Assembly: GCF_036017915.1 (NCBI RefSeq) | Contig: NZ_CP107929.1 | Span: forward strand, 5,646,001 to 5,710,000 | DNA length: 64,000 nt | Direction of reading: 5' to 3' | Source of the DNA: Micromonospora sp. NBC_00421 | GTDB lineage: Bacteria > Actinomycetota > Actinomycetes > Mycobacteriales > Micromonosporaceae | Shown: positions 32,838 through 43,579 of the stretch, piece after piece | How the letters are laid out: the number at the start of each line of letters is the position of its first letter | How positions within the stretch are numbered: position 1 is the stretch's first letter | Program-made: the position numbers and the translations under genes | The notes under the pieces: generated by a model | What the model saw: the letters and a program-made list of their open reading frames with translations, nothing else | What the model was told of the DNA's origin: nothing | Database searches by the model: none

Positions 32838-33266
32838 TCAGGCGCTGGCGAGAGCGTCTCCGGCCGCCGGGTCGCAGTCGCGGAGGAACTGGGCGCACCG
32901 GGCGGCCTCGTCCGCCTCGCCGATCTCACCGGCGGCCCGGGACAGCACGTACAGGCAGCGGAGGAAGCCCTCGTTCGGGGTGTGCGACCACGGGACCGGG
33001 CCGTGCCCCTTCCAGCCGCTGCGCCGCAGCTGGTCCAGGCCACGGTGGTAGCCGGTGCGGGCGTACGCGTACGCGGCGATCACCTGGCCGCTGTCCAGGG
33101 CTCGGGTGGCCAGCGCCGCCCAGGCCGCGCTGTGGGTGGGAAAGCGGGCCGCGACCTCGGCGTACGCCTCGTCGGTGCCCTTGTCCGCGGCGGCGGCCAG
33201 AGCGGCGTCCGCCTCTTCGTGGACGGGCAGGAGGGTGGCCGGAGGCTCAGGCAACAGGTTCTGCAT
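32838..33266 (-). CDS. DUF3151 family protein
   Basis: 142 residues from ATG 33266. Conserved actinobacterial protein: MQNLLPEPPATLLPVHEEADAAL, AARFPTHSAAWAALATRALDSGQVIAAYAYARTGYHRGLDQLRRSGWKGHGPVPW, then NEGFLRCLYVLSRAAGEIGEADEA. It is all-helical, TPR-like in pattern, and cytosolic. No function is known. In-frame codons upstream of 33266 are poor in composition. Confidence 0.88.
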   Translation of the reverse strand: MQNLLPEPPATLLPVHEEADAALAAAADKGTDEAYAEVAARFPTHSAAWAALATRALDSGQVIAAYAYARTGYHRGLDQLRRSGWKGHGPVPWSHTPNEGFLRCLYVLSRAAGEIGEADEAARCAQFLRDCDPAAGDALASA

Positions 33267-33575
33267 CGCCCCATTCAACCCGCTTCGCCCTGCGCCGCGC
33301 GAGGGGGTCGGGTGCATACGGTGGCTGAACGGTGGAGGTCTACGTCACGCCCGGGACCCTGTCGGGTGAACCCTCGGCCCCACCGGGTGAACCCTCGGCC
33401 GACCGTACCGGCCCTGCGGCCCATGCCGCCCGAAGATGTTTTCCACTACAACTATTGGTCCGGAGCCTCCCCAGGAACCGGTTACGCAGGAGCCCGGTGA
33501 CCTCGGTCGCCGGGCTCCTGTCGTCGGTGCCCCGGCCGCCGCGCGGCGGTGGCGGGGTGGGGGCAGGATGACGGG
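33267..33575. other. 309-bp intergenic region with repeats and a hairpin
   Basis: Holds the divergent promoters of the DUF3151 and LOG-family genes. GGGTGAACCCTCGGCC occurs twice (33364-33379, 33385-33400). An unusually AT-rich island lies at about 33436-33465. A perfect 11-bp hairpin CAGGAGCCCGG / CCGGGCTCCTG (33487-33520) sits upstream of the LOG gene. No convincing gene. Confidence 0.7.
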
Positions 33576-34781
33576 GTGCCGACCCCACCTCCCGCGGACG
33601 TCATCGCGCCGCACGACACCAGTCATGACGAGATCGAGACCCGGGCCGAGTTCGACAGGCACCTGGTCGCCGGCAGCCTCGCCGGGTTGACCGTGCAGGG
33701 GCTCCGCCTCGACCTCGATCCGGTCCCCGACCTGACCGCCACCGAGGTGGCGGGCACCCTCTTCGTGGGTTGCCGGTTCGCCGGCCGGGAGGTCGGGGCC
33801 GACCTGGTCCGGCGCGGGGCGAACGTCGTGCCGCCCTTCTCCGGCCTGCCGTACCCGACCCAGCCGGCCCACCTCTACACCCCGGCCGACCTGGCCGAGG
33901 GGTTCGCCGACGCCGGCTTCGCCGGGATGTACGACACCCGGGTCTACCAGCACTTCCGCGCCCACGGCGGGGCCCTGCCCGACGTGAAGGAGGCGCTCGG
34001 CCAGCGGCTGCACGACCACGGGGTGGACAACGCCCTGGCCGACGCGACCCGGACCTGGCTGTCCACCCACGGGCCGCAGTCGGTGGTGGGGGTGATGGGC
34101 GGGCACGCGGTGCCGCGCGGCAGCGTGCCGTACCGGATGGCGGCGGTGCTGGGCTGGGAGCTGGCACGGGCCGACCGACTGGTGGTGACAGGTGGCGGCC
34201 CCGGGGTGATGGAGGCGGCCAACCTGGGGGCGTTCCTGGCGGCCTGGCCGGCGCGGGAGCTGGACACCGCGATCGACCTGCTGGCGGCGGCCCCCGACTT
34301 CACCGACCACGACCGGTACACGGCCACCGCGCTGGCGGTCCGCGAGCGCTACGCCGCCGCCGTGCCGCAGCAGCGCGGCCCCGGCCTGGACTGGGCCCGC
34401 TCCGGCGGGCTGGCCATCCCCACCTGGCTGTACGGCCACGAGCCGGCGAACCTGTTCGCCGGTCGGATCGCCAAGTACTTCTCGAACGCCATCCGGGAGG
34501 ACACCATCCTGCGGCTGGCCCGGGGCGGGATCGTCTTCGCCCCCGGCCGGGCCGGCACCGTGCAGGAGGTGTTCCAGGCGGCGACGAAGACGTACTACGG
34601 CACGGACGGGGCGAGCGGGGCGTACGTCTTCCTGGACCGGGCGTACTGGACCCGGGAGCTGCCGATCGAGTCGTTGCTGCGGCCGCTGTTCGCCGGGTCG
34701 CCGGCCGGTGACCTGTCCGCCAGCATCCACCTCACCGACGACGTCCACGAGGCCGTCCGGGTGCTCACCGCGACCGCCTGA
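33576..34781 (+). CDS. LOG/TIGR00730-family Rossmann protein
   Basis: 401 residues from GTG 33576. The lysine-decarboxylase-like/LOG fold is marked by VVGVMGGHAVPRGS, VVTGGGPGVMEAANLGAFL and FAPGRAGTVQEVFQAA (in place of PGGxGTxxE). LOG proteins are nucleotide 5'-monophosphate phosphoribohydrolases. This one is longer than the roughly 190-residue LOG proteins, with N- and C-terminal extensions more like the nucleosidase PpnN. The first Gly of PGG is Arg here, so activity is uncertain. Confidence 0.8.
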   Translation: MPTPPPADVIAPHDTSHDEIETRAEFDRHLVAGSLAGLTVQGLRLDLDPVPDLTATEVAGTLFVGCRFAGREVGADLVRRGANVVPPFSGLPYPTQPAHLYTPADLAEGFADAGFAGMYDTRVYQHFRAHGGALPDVKEALGQRLHDHGVDNALADATRTWLSTHGPQSVVGVMGGHAVPRGSVPYRMAAVLGWELARADRLVVTGGGPGVMEAANLGAFLAAWPARELDTAIDLLAAAPDFTDHDRYTATALAVRERYAAAVPQQRGPGLDWARSGGLAIPTWLYGHEPANLFAGRIAKYFSNAIREDTILRLARGGIVFAPGRAGTVQEVFQAATKTYYGTDGASGAYVFLDRAYWTRELPIESLLRPLFAGSPAGDLSASIHLTDDVHEAVRVLTATA

Positions 34782-34807
34782 CGCCCGTCCCGGCCACCGC
34801 CGTGACG

Positions 34808-34843
34808 CCGACGGCCGGCCCCCGTGCGGGGGCCGGCCGTCGG
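34808..34843. terminator. Strong bidirectional hairpin
   Basis: A perfect 16-bp stem (34808-34823 with 34828-34843) and GTGC loop lie between convergent LOG-family and fba genes. Confidence 0.85.
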
Positions 34844-34857
34844 CGGGCTACGAAAGG

Positions 34858-35880
<1,023 letters not shown>

Positions 35881-36024
35881 GTGAAAAGCTCCTTAGTTAC
35901 CGCTCTCGGCCGCGCTGGCCGCTGACTTCCATCGGTGCGCCGGACCGCGCTGTCCACCGTCGGCAGTATCCCGCAGGAGGCGACGGCGGGCACCACCGCC
36001 CCGGCGACCGTCCACCCGTCGGCC

Positions 36025-36408
36025 TCACCGGATCTCCCGACGGTCCGGCACGGCGATGCTGATCAACCAGGTCACCACGGCCATCACGATGGCCCCCCAG
36101 AAGGCGGCCCAGAAACCGTCCACCCGGAACGGCAGGTCGAGGGCGCGGGCGAGCCGGTCGGTCAGCAGGAACAGCAACGCGTTCACCACCAGCGCGAACA
36201 ACCCGAGGGTGAGCAGGTAGAACACGCACCCGACCACCTTGATCACCGGCTTGAGGACCGCGTTGACGACACCGAAGATCAGCGCCACCACGAGCAGGGT
36301 GAGGGCGGTGTTCGCGCCGTTGCGGCCGGTGACGTCGACCCCGGGCACGATCAGCGTGGTGACCCACAGCGCGATCGCCGTGATCACCAACCGGATCAGG
36401 AAACCCAC
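36025..36408 (-). CDS. Phage holin family (YvlD-like) membrane protein
   Basis: 127 residues from GTG 36408, with AGGATG upstream. Four hydrophobic segments with a small loop (FGVVNAVLKPVIKVVGCVFYLLTLGLFALVVNALLF). This PF04020-type family is widespread in chromosomes and is not evidence of a prophage. Probably an envelope protein of unknown role. Confidence 0.85.
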   Translation of the reverse strand: MGFLIRLVITAIALWVTTLIVPGVDVTGRNGANTALTLLVVALIFGVVNAVLKPVIKVVGCVFYLLTLGLFALVVNALLFLLTDRLARALDLPFRVDGFWAAFWGAIVMAVVTWLISIAVPDRREIR

Positions 36409-36533
36409 CGACCCATCCTGACACCGGCCGGCGTTCCCGGTGGGACGTTCCCGCGTTCCCGCGCCCACCGGGCGACCTCCCCCACCAGGCCGTACGGTGG
36501 GGTGGACAGGCCACCGGAAACCAGGGAGGGACG

Positions 36534-36746
36534 ATGGGTCAGCCCGACGAGGACTTCACCCCGAGCGACCACCTCGACCCGGAGGAGCGCGACCCGGAGG
36601 CCGAGCCGGCCGACGCGGTCGAGCAGGCCGCCGTGATCGGCCCGGACGAGACCGACGCCGAGCCGCACCGGGGCCTGGAGGTCGCCGACTGGGACGCGAT
36701 GGAGCAGGCCCGGGTGGTCACCGCCGACGAGGACGACTATCGCTGA
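36534..36746 (+). CDS. Small acidic protein
   Basis: 70 residues from ATG 36534 with GGGAGGG upstream. Very acidic (about 20 Asp/Glu), no hydrophobic core, ends ADEDDYR. Probably disordered. The good ribosome-binding site and coding-type codon use support it as a real gene. No function recognised. Confidence 0.7.
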   Translation: MGQPDEDFTPSDHLDPEERDPEAEPADAVEQAAVIGPDETDAEPHRGLEVADWDAMEQARVVTADEDDYR

Positions 36747-36836
36747 GGGAGGGGCACGCCGATCACTCAGCAGAGTGACCCAAAAACCGTGAGGTACCTC
36801 TAAGCTGCGTGGGCCCACCCCCACTGGGAGGACCCC

Positions 36837-38381
36837 ATGATCGAGCGTTCGCATCGGCGCTGGCTGGCCTGGATCGGCGTCGCAGGCGTGTTCCTCACCG
36901 GCACCGCCACCCCGGCCCTCGCCGCGCCCACGGTCGAGATCCGGCCCTATTTCCAGGACACCACCCTCGCGCCCCGCTCCCCGGGCGTCTCCCGCGTCCT
37001 GATCCTGTACGCCGACCGACCGACCGCGCTCTCCGACGTCTCCGTGCGGTACGACTACCGCTCTCTCGCCGGCAAGATCACCGTCGCCGCCGAGCGGGCC
37101 ATGGACTGCACGGCCCCGGAGCCGGGCGTCCTGGTCTGCAAGGAGCCCGACGGCATCGACATCACCGAGGGACTACCCGGCAGCGGGATCTACCGGAGCG
37201 GCACCGAACCGGTACGCATCACCGCCACCGACGAGGCGATGGTAGGCGACTCGGGCGACGTCAAGGTCGACCTCCTCGTGGCCGGCCAGCGACGGGGCAG
37301 TTACACCTCCCGGATCCGCGTCGGTGAGGGCGTCGACCTGGCCGGCGGCCCGGACACCAGCCACTCCACCCCGCCCGGCGGGAAGGTCGCAGTGCCACTG
37401 GTCGTGGCGAACGTCGGCGACAAGGCCGTGGCGGGCTTCGCGGCTGTCTTCGACCTCCCCTACGCCGTCCTGGCCCCGGGCCGGTTCAGCAACTGCCTCT
37501 ACAACGATGATCGCCTGTTCTCCTGCCAGTTCGACGAGGAGATCCCGGCGGGCGGGCGGCTCGCGACCACGTTGGACCTCCGGCTCGGCAAGGACACCTA
37601 TGCGCCGAGCACCCAGTCCGCCTCGGCCTACTTCATGACCAGGGCCGACTTCGAGGACCTGTACCGGGTGCAGAAGGAGGCCGGTGCCCGGGCGGCCATC
37701 CCCGGCAGCGGCCCGAGACTGGCCCTGACCGACGCCTCGACGCAGTCGCGGCACGCCGACCAGACCGACGTCGGTCCGGGCAACAACTACACCTCGTGGT
37801 CCATCAAGATCACCGGCAGGAACGGCACCGACCTCGTGGCGGTCGGCGACACGGTGCAGGGCGGGGCCGGCGCCGTCGTCACGGCGACCGTCGGCTTCCG
37901 GAACAACGGCCCGGCCACGCTCGACAGGGTGAACGGCGACTACGAGGCCGCCACCCACACGGTCGTCGAACTGCCACCGGGCACCACCGCCACCGAGGTC
38001 CCGGACAACTGCGGGTTGCGGCGGGGCACCCGCACCTACCAGTGCAGCTCGGGCATGCTCCTGCTGAACGGCAAGAGCTACACCATGGACTTCCGGCTAC
38101 GCATCGACAGGGTCGTCCCGAACGCCCGGGGGGCCGTACACGTCAACGCACCGTGCGAGTGCCCGGGCAGCGTTGGCTTCGCCGATGACCTCAGGCCGGC
38201 CAACGACCGGGCCTGGCTCACGGTCAACCCGGCCAGCGGCCAGGGTGCCGGTGACGACGGTGGCCTGCCGGTCACCGGCGTGCCGACCTCCCTGTTCGCC
38301 GCTCTCGGTGCGCTGCTGCTCGTGGTCGGTGGCGGCGGCTACCTGATGTCCAGGCACCGACGGACCCGCTTCGTCGCCTGA
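36837..38381 (+). CDS. Cell-wall-anchored surface protein with LPVTG sorting signal
   Basis: 514 residues from ATG 36837, after GGGAGG. Signal peptide (WLAWIGVAGVFLTGTATPALA), several beta-sandwich-like repeats (two similar blocks with GxxVxxxVGFRNNGPATLDRVN and VPLVVANVGDKAVAGF, DUF11-like), then the sorting signal LPVTG, a hydrophobic segment (FAALGALLLVVGGGGYLM) and RHRRTRF. A sortase should cut at LPVTG and link the protein to peptidoglycan. The ligand is unknown. A hairpin follows the stop. Confidence 0.88.
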   Translation: MIERSHRRWLAWIGVAGVFLTGTATPALAAPTVEIRPYFQDTTLAPRSPGVSRVLILYADRPTALSDVSVRYDYRSLAGKITVAAERAMDCTAPEPGVLVCKEPDGIDITEGLPGSGIYRSGTEPVRITATDEAMVGDSGDVKVDLLVAGQRRGSYTSRIRVGEGVDLAGGPDTSHSTPPGGKVAVPLVVANVGDKAVAGFAAVFDLPYAVLAPGRFSNCLYNDDRLFSCQFDEEIPAGGRLATTLDLRLGKDTYAPSTQSASAYFMTRADFEDLYRVQKEAGARAAIPGSGPRLALTDASTQSRHADQTDVGPGNNYTSWSIKITGRNGTDLVAVGDTVQGGAGAVVTATVGFRNNGPATLDRVNGDYEAATHTVVELPPGTTATEVPDNCGLRRGTRTYQCSSGMLLLNGKSYTMDFRLRIDRVVPNARGAVHVNAPCECPGSVGFADDLRPANDRAWLTVNPASGQGAGDDGGLPVTGVPTSLFAALGALLLVVGGGGYLMSRHRRTRFVA

Positions 38382-38389
38382 CCGGCCTG

Positions 38390-38420
38390 CCCCGCCGGGC
38401 CCGCAGCGGGCTCGGCGGGG
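38390..38420 (+). terminator. Hairpin after the LPVTG gene
   Basis: GC-rich arms 38390-38404 and 38407-38420, with one mismatch/bulge and a 2-nt tip, nine bases past the stop codon. Confidence 0.6.
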
Positions 38421-38490
38421 CCCGCGTCGTGGGCCACGGCGGGACGTAAACGGGACGACGGAGGATCGACGGCCCTGGCACCCTGGGGCC

Positions 38491-39945
38491 GTGCTACTCA
38501 CCCTCACCACGACGCACCGGCCCGCCACCGACCTCGGATACCTGCTGGTCAAGCATCCCGACCGGCTCCACTCCTTCGAGTTGCCGGTCGGCGCGGCGCA
38601 CGTGTTCTATCCCGAGGCCGACGAGCAGCACTGCACAGCCGCCCTGCTGGTCGACGTCGACCCGCTGCGGCTGACCGGCGAGGGCCGGGGCAGGGGCCGC
38701 GCCCCGGAGAGCTTCAGCCTCGGCCAGTACGTCAACGACCGGCCGTACGCCGCGTCGAGCCTGCTCTCCTCCGCGCTGGCCAAGGTGTTCCGCTCGGCCC
38801 TGCGCGGCGAGTCCCGGGACCGGCCGGAGCTGGCCGCCGCGCCGATCCCGCTCCAGCTGCGGGTGCCGGTGCTGCGCTGCCGGGGCGGTGCCGACCTGGC
38901 CGCCCGGATGTTCGCCCCGCTGGGCTGGGCGGTGACGGCCGCCCCGATTCCACTCGACGACACGCACCCGCAGTGGGGCGACAGCCGCTACGTCGATCTG
39001 ACCCTCACCGGCACGGTACGGCTCGCCGACGCCCTCAACCACCTGTACGTGCTGCTGCCGGTCCTCGACGACGCGAAGCACTACTGGGTCGCCCCGGACG
39101 AGATCGACAAGCTGCTCCGAGCGGGTGCCGGCTGGCTCGCCGACCACCCGGAGCGGGCCGTCATCGTCCGCCGCTACCTGGCCCACCAACGAGCCCTGGC
39201 CGGGGAGGCCATGGCTCGCCTCGCCGCGCAGCAGCTGGCCGACGAGCCACCCGCCGACAGCGTTACCGAAGCCGAACGCGAACAGGCCCCTCGCCAGCCG
39301 TCGCTGGCGCTGCGCCGCCGGGAGGCGGTGCTCGCCGCGCTCACGGCCAGCGGGGCGACCCGGGTGTTGGACCTCGGCTGCGGACCCGGTGCGCTGCTGT
39401 CCGCCCTGATCGGCGACCGGCGCTACACGGAGATCGTCGGCACCGACGTGTCCACCCAGGCGCTGACGCTCGCAGCCCGTCGACTGCGGCTGGACCGGCT
39501 GCCGGATCGGCAACGGGACCGGGTCCGATTGTGGCAGTCCGCCCTGACGTATCGGGACGACCGGCTACGCGGGTACGACGCGGGGGTCCTGATGGAGGTG
39601 ATCGAGCATGTCGACCCGCCACGCCTACCGGCGCTGGAGGATGCCGTATTCGGCCACGCCCGGCCCGCCACCGTCGTGGTGACCACACCGAACGCCGAGC
39701 ACAACGTCCGCTACGAAGGGCTGGGAGCGGGCCGGTTCCGGCACCCCGACCACCGTTTCGAATGGACCCGGGTCGAGTTCGCCGACTGGGTCGACCGGGT
39801 CGCGGCGGCGTACGGCTATGTGGCCGAGATCCGGGGCGTCGGTGACGACGACCCCGAGGTGGGCCCACCCACCCAGCTTGCCGTGTTCCGCACCGTGGGG
39901 ACGGGAACGACCGTCGGGACGGGCACCCGGGAGGTAGCCCGATGA
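38491..39945 (+). CDS. hen1: Hen1 3'-terminal RNA ribose 2'-O-methyltransferase
   Basis: 484 residues from GTG 38491. Bacterial Hen1 marks RNA 3' ends during repair. The N-terminal ligase-activating domain (1-250) is followed by a methyltransferase domain: VLDLGCGPG (SAM site), VLMEVIEHVDPPRL and TTPNAEHNVRYEG and RHPDHRFEW, which supply the two Glu and two His of the Hen1 metal site. The final 40 residues include a TVGTGT duplication. ATGA overlap with pnkp shows translational coupling, matching the known two-gene Pnkp/Hen1 module. Confidence 0.96.
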   Translation: MLLTLTTTHRPATDLGYLLVKHPDRLHSFELPVGAAHVFYPEADEQHCTAALLVDVDPLRLTGEGRGRGRAPESFSLGQYVNDRPYAASSLLSSALAKVFRSALRGESRDRPELAAAPIPLQLRVPVLRCRGGADLAARMFAPLGWAVTAAPIPLDDTHPQWGDSRYVDLTLTGTVRLADALNHLYVLLPVLDDAKHYWVAPDEIDKLLRAGAGWLADHPERAVIVRRYLAHQRALAGEAMARLAAQQLADEPPADSVTEAEREQAPRQPSLALRRREAVLAALTASGATRVLDLGCGPGALLSALIGDRRYTEIVGTDVSTQALTLAARRLRLDRLPDRQRDRVRLWQSALTYRDDRLRGYDAGVLMEVIEHVDPPRLPALEDAVFGHARPATVVVTTPNAEHNVRYEGLGAGRFRHPDHRFEWTRVEFADWVDRVAAAYGYVAEIRGVGDDDPEVGPPTQLAVFRTVGTGTTVGTGTREVAR

Positions 39946-42455
39946 CCATCCTCGACATTCCCGAACTCGCCCTGGTGGCGCTGGTCGGCGTCTCCGGGTC
40001 GGGCAAGTCCACCTTCGCCGCCCGGCACTTCGCGCCCAGCCAGGTGCTCGCCTCGGACGCGTTCCGGGCGATGGTCGCCGACGACGAGAACGACCAGTCC
40101 GCCTCGGCCGACGCGTTCGGGGCACTGCACCACGTGGCGGGGGTCCGGCTGCGGCGGGGCCGGCTCACCGTGGTCGACGCGACGAACCTCCAGCCGCACG
40201 CCCGCGCCGGTCTGGTCAAGGTGGCCCGCGAGCACGACGTGCTGCCGGTGGCGATCGTGCTGGCCGTGCCGGAGACGCTGGCCTGGGAGCGGACCCAGGC
40301 CCGCGCCGACCGGACGCACGGCCGGCAGGTGCTGGCCCGGATGCAGCGCGACCTGCGCCGGTCGTACGGGCAGTTGGACCGGGAGGGGTTCCGCAAGGTG
40401 CACGTGCTGCGCGGGGTCGAGGAGATCGACGCGGCGCAGGTTCGCCTCGACAGGCTCCACAACGACCGGCGGGAGCTGACCGGGCCGTTCGACATCGTCG
40501 GTGACGTACACGGTTGCCGCCAGGAGCTGGAGTCGCTGCTGACGCGGCTGGGTTACCTGCTGCACCGCGACGACGCGGGTCGCCCGGTGGACGCGGCGCA
40601 CCCGGCTGGTCGTACCGCCGTCTTCGTGGGTGACCTGGTGGACCGCGGCCCGGACTCCCCCGGCGTGCTGCGCCTGGTGATGGGCATGGTGGCGGCCGGG
40701 CACGCGATCTGCGTGCCGGGCAACCACGAGCACAAGTTGCTGCGCAAGCTGCGTGGTCAGGACGTCAAGCTCACCCACGGCCTGGCCGAGACGATGGCGC
40801 AGCTCGACGCCGAGGACCCGGCGTTCGTGACCGGGGCGGCGACCTTCATCGACGGCCTGGTCAGCCACTTCGTGCTGGACGGCGGCCGGCTGGTGGTGGC
40901 ACACGCCGGGCTGAAGGAGGCCTACCACGGCCGCGCGTCGGGCCGGGTCCGCTCGTTCGCGCTCTGGGGCGAGACCACCGGCGAGACCGACGAGTACGGC
41001 CTGCCGGTGCGCTACCCGTGGGCACGCGACTACCGGGGCTCGGCAATGGTCGTCTACGGGCACACCCCGACCCCGGTGCCGGAGTGGGTGAACAACACCA
41101 TCTGCGTCGACACCGGTTGCGTCTTCGGCGGGCAGCTCACCGCGCTGCGCTACCCGGAGAAGGAGCTGGTCTCGGTCGCCGCCCAGCGGGAGTGGTACGC
41201 CCCGGCCCGGCCTCTGGTCAGCCCGCCGGCCCGCCCGGACACCGTGCTCGACCTGGCCGACGTGACCGGGCGTCGGCACCTGGAACACGCCTACGGGACG
41301 CTGACCGTGCCGGCGGAGAACGCCGCCGCCGCGCTGGAGGTGATGAGCCGGTTCGCGGTGGACCCGGGCCGGCTGGTCTGGTTGCCGCCGACGATGGCAC
41401 CCTGCTCGACGTCGACGGTGGAGGGGTTCCTGGAGCACCCGACGCAGGCGTTCGACGACTACCGGGCGGCCGGTGTGGAGCGGGTGGTGTGCGAGGAGAA
41501 GCACATGGGTTCCCGGGCGGTGGTGCTCGTCGAGCAGGAACCCGGCGCGTTCGGCGGCGGGGTGGTGCACACCCGTACCGGCCGGCCGTTCTTCGGGTCG
41601 CCGCTGGACGGCGAGCTGCTGGACCGGGTCCGGGCGGCGGTCGGCACGGCCGGCCTGTGGGACGAGCTGGGCACCGACCGGCTGCTGCTGGACTGTGAGC
41701 TGCTGCCCTGGTCGGCGAAGGCGGGTGGGCTGATCCGCGAGCAGTACGCCAGCGTCGGCGCGGCCGGGCGGGCGGCGTTGCCGGCGGCGCTCGCCGCGCT
41801 GGACGCGGCGGCGGCCCGGGGGCTGCCGGTGGACGCGCTGCGGGACCGGATGACGGCCCGCCGGGCGGAGGTCGAGGGCTACTCGGCGGCCTACCGGGCG
41901 TACGTGGCACCCACCGAGGGGTTGCGCGGGGTGACGCTGGCGCCGTTCGCGGTGCTGGCCGGGGCGAAGGTGACCTTCACCGACCGGGAACACGGCTGGC
42001 ACCTGGCGCTGGCCGACCGGCTCTGCGCGGCCGACCCGGAGTTCTTCACCCCGACCCGACGGCAGGTGGTGGAGCTGGCCGACGCGGCAGCGGTGGCGGC
42101 GGCCACCGACTGGTGGCTGGCGCTGACCGGGGACGGCGGCGAGGGGATGGTGGTCAAGCCGTACGCCGGCCCGGCGGCCCGGTCGGCACGGGGCTCGCTG
42201 CTCCAGCCGGGCATCAAGTGCCGGGGCCGGGAGTACCTGCGGATCATCTACGGCCCCGGGTACACCGAACCCGCCCAGCTCACCGCGCTGCGTCGCCGCT
42301 CGTTGGGGCGCAAGCGGGGCCTGGCGCTGCGCGAGCACGCGCTCGGCCTGGCCGCCCTGGACGCGTACGCCGCCGATGTCCCGCTGTGGCGGCGGCACGA
42401 GCTGGTCTTCGCCATCCTCGCCTGCGAGTCGGAGCCGGTCGACCCCCGGCTCTGA
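39942..42455 (+). CDS. pnkp: Polynucleotide kinase-phosphatase-ligase Pnkp
   Basis: 837 residues. Three modules: 5' kinase (GVSGSGKST at 16-24), calcineurin-like 2',3' phosphatase (GDVHGC, GDLVDRGPDS, GNHEHK, VYGHTPT) and a C-terminal adenylyltransferase/ligase domain with the lysine nucleophile in EEKHMGSR (Lys520) and downstream EGMVVKP and KCRGREYLRIIYG motifs. Together with Hen1 it heals and seals ribotoxin-cut RNA such as anticodon-nicked tRNA. All catalytic motifs are intact. Confidence 0.97.
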   Translation: MTILDIPELALVALVGVSGSGKSTFAARHFAPSQVLASDAFRAMVADDENDQSASADAFGALHHVAGVRLRRGRLTVVDATNLQPHARAGLVKVAREHDVLPVAIVLAVPETLAWERTQARADRTHGRQVLARMQRDLRRSYGQLDREGFRKVHVLRGVEEIDAAQVRLDRLHNDRRELTGPFDIVGDVHGCRQELESLLTRLGYLLHRDDAGRPVDAAHPAGRTAVFVGDLVDRGPDSPGVLRLVMGMVAAGHAICVPGNHEHKLLRKLRGQDVKLTHGLAETMAQLDAEDPAFVTGAATFIDGLVSHFVLDGGRLVVAHAGLKEAYHGRASGRVRSFALWGETTGETDEYGLPVRYPWARDYRGSAMVVYGHTPTPVPEWVNNTICVDTGCVFGGQLTALRYPEKELVSVAAQREWYAPARPLVSPPARPDTVLDLADVTGRRHLEHAYGTLTVPAENAAAALEVMSRFAVDPGRLVWLPPTMAPCSTSTVEGFLEHPTQAFDDYRAAGVERVVCEEKHMGSRAVVLVEQEPGAFGGGVVHTRTGRPFFGSPLDGELLDRVRAAVGTAGLWDELGTDRLLLDCELLPWSAKAGGLIREQYASVGAAGRAALPAALAALDAAAARGLPVDALRDRMTARRAEVEGYSAAYRAYVAPTEGLRGVTLAPFAVLAGAKVTFTDREHGWHLALADRLCAADPEFFTPTRRQVVELADAAAVAAATDWWLALTGDGGEGMVVKPYAGPAARSARGSLLQPGIKCRGREYLRIIYGPGYTEPAQLTALRRRSLGRKRGLALREHALGLAALDAYAADVPLWRRHELVFAILACESEPVDPRL

Positions 42456-42686
42456 CGGTCGGCGACACCCACTGCGTCCACACGGCACGGCAGACCGTGG
42501 CCGTTGCGGTGGAGTCGCCAATCGTTCGGCCCATTCGGCTCGCTGCCCGCCGTAGCGGGGCGGTGACCGCCCGAGTTTGTTCCGTACGCTACGCCACGAC
42601 TGCCTCCACGTCCGGGGGGTGAGATCCCGGCCGAAGGGACGAGTGCCGCGACCGGCCCCTTCGCGGGCTCGGTATGGTGTGTGGCC

Positions 42687-43565
42687 GTGGACACAGGTGA
42701 GAAGACCCGGATGATGACCGAGACGGTCGCGCTGAATCCGCTCGACCCTAAGGATCTGCTCCAGACCTTCGGTCTGGTCGGCGTGTGGGTGATCCTCTTC
42801 GCCGAGACCGGGCTGCTGGTGGGGTTCTTCTTCCCCGGTGACTCGCTGCTCTTCCTGGCCGGGGTCGCCGCCTCGCCGGTGGCCGACGCGATCTTCGGCA
42901 GCGGCACCCGGCTCTCCCTGGTCGGACTGCTGATCGGTGGGCCGCTCTGCGCGATCGCCGGCGCCCAGCTCGGGCACTGGCTCGGTGCCCGCTACGGCCG
43001 GCGGATGTTCGAGCGCCCCAACTCCCGGCTCTTCAAGAAGGAGTACGTGGAGAAGGCGGAGTTCTACTTCCAGAAGTTCGGCCCGGCCAAGGCCGTGGTG
43101 CTGGCCCGGTTCATCCCGATCGTGCGGACGTTCCTCAACCCGGTGGCGGGTGCGCTCGGGATGCCGGCGAAGCAGTTCTTCCTCTGGAACGTCGTCGGCG
43201 CGATCCTCTGGGTGGACGGCATCCTGCTGATCGGCTACCTGCTCGCCGACCAGATCTACAACGCCATCGGCGACAAGATCGACAGGTACATCCTGCCGGT
43301 GGTCGCGCTGATCATCCTGATCTCGGTGCTGCCGATCTTCTTCGAGTTCCTCCGCGACCGGAAGGCGCGTCGGCGCGGTGAGGCAGTCGCCGTGGTCGCC
43401 GCCGCGAGCGCGGTGGGGGCGGTGGAGGCCGTCCGGGACACCGTCGAGCACCACCACCACGACCAGCCCCGGCAGCCGCACGACCAGCAGTTCCCACCGC
43501 AGACCTACGGTCAGTCCCCGCCGCAGGACGGTGGGCGGTACCCGGAGCACGGTCAGGGCCGCTGA
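42687..43565 (+). CDS. DedA family membrane protein with His/Gln-rich C-terminal tail
   Basis: 292 residues. DedA core at about 20-220: GFFFPGDSLLFLAGV, ARFIPIVRTFLNPVAGALGMP and four to five hydrophobic spans. The last 50 residues are hydrophilic with a HHHH cluster and QP-rich repeats. Start choice: a TATGGT -10-like box (42673-42678) nine bases before GTG 42687 suggests a leaderless message. GTG 42681 and ATG 42711 (behind AGGTGA) are alternatives. Followed by a 13-bp terminator. Confidence 0.9.
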   Translation: MDTGEKTRMMTETVALNPLDPKDLLQTFGLVGVWVILFAETGLLVGFFFPGDSLLFLAGVAASPVADAIFGSGTRLSLVGLLIGGPLCAIAGAQLGHWLGARYGRRMFERPNSRLFKKEYVEKAEFYFQKFGPAKAVVLARFIPIVRTFLNPVAGALGMPAKQFFLWNVVGAILWVDGILLIGYLLADQIYNAIGDKIDRYILPVVALIILISVLPIFFEFLRDRKARRRGEAVAVVAAASAVGAVEAVRDTVEHHHHDQPRQPHDQQFPPQTYGQSPPQDGGRYPEHGQGR

Positions 43566-43579
43566 CCGGCGGACGACGA

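Noticed and set aside
36025..36408. Evidence of prophage from the holin-named family
   Set aside because: The family is chromosomal and widespread; no other phage gene is nearby.
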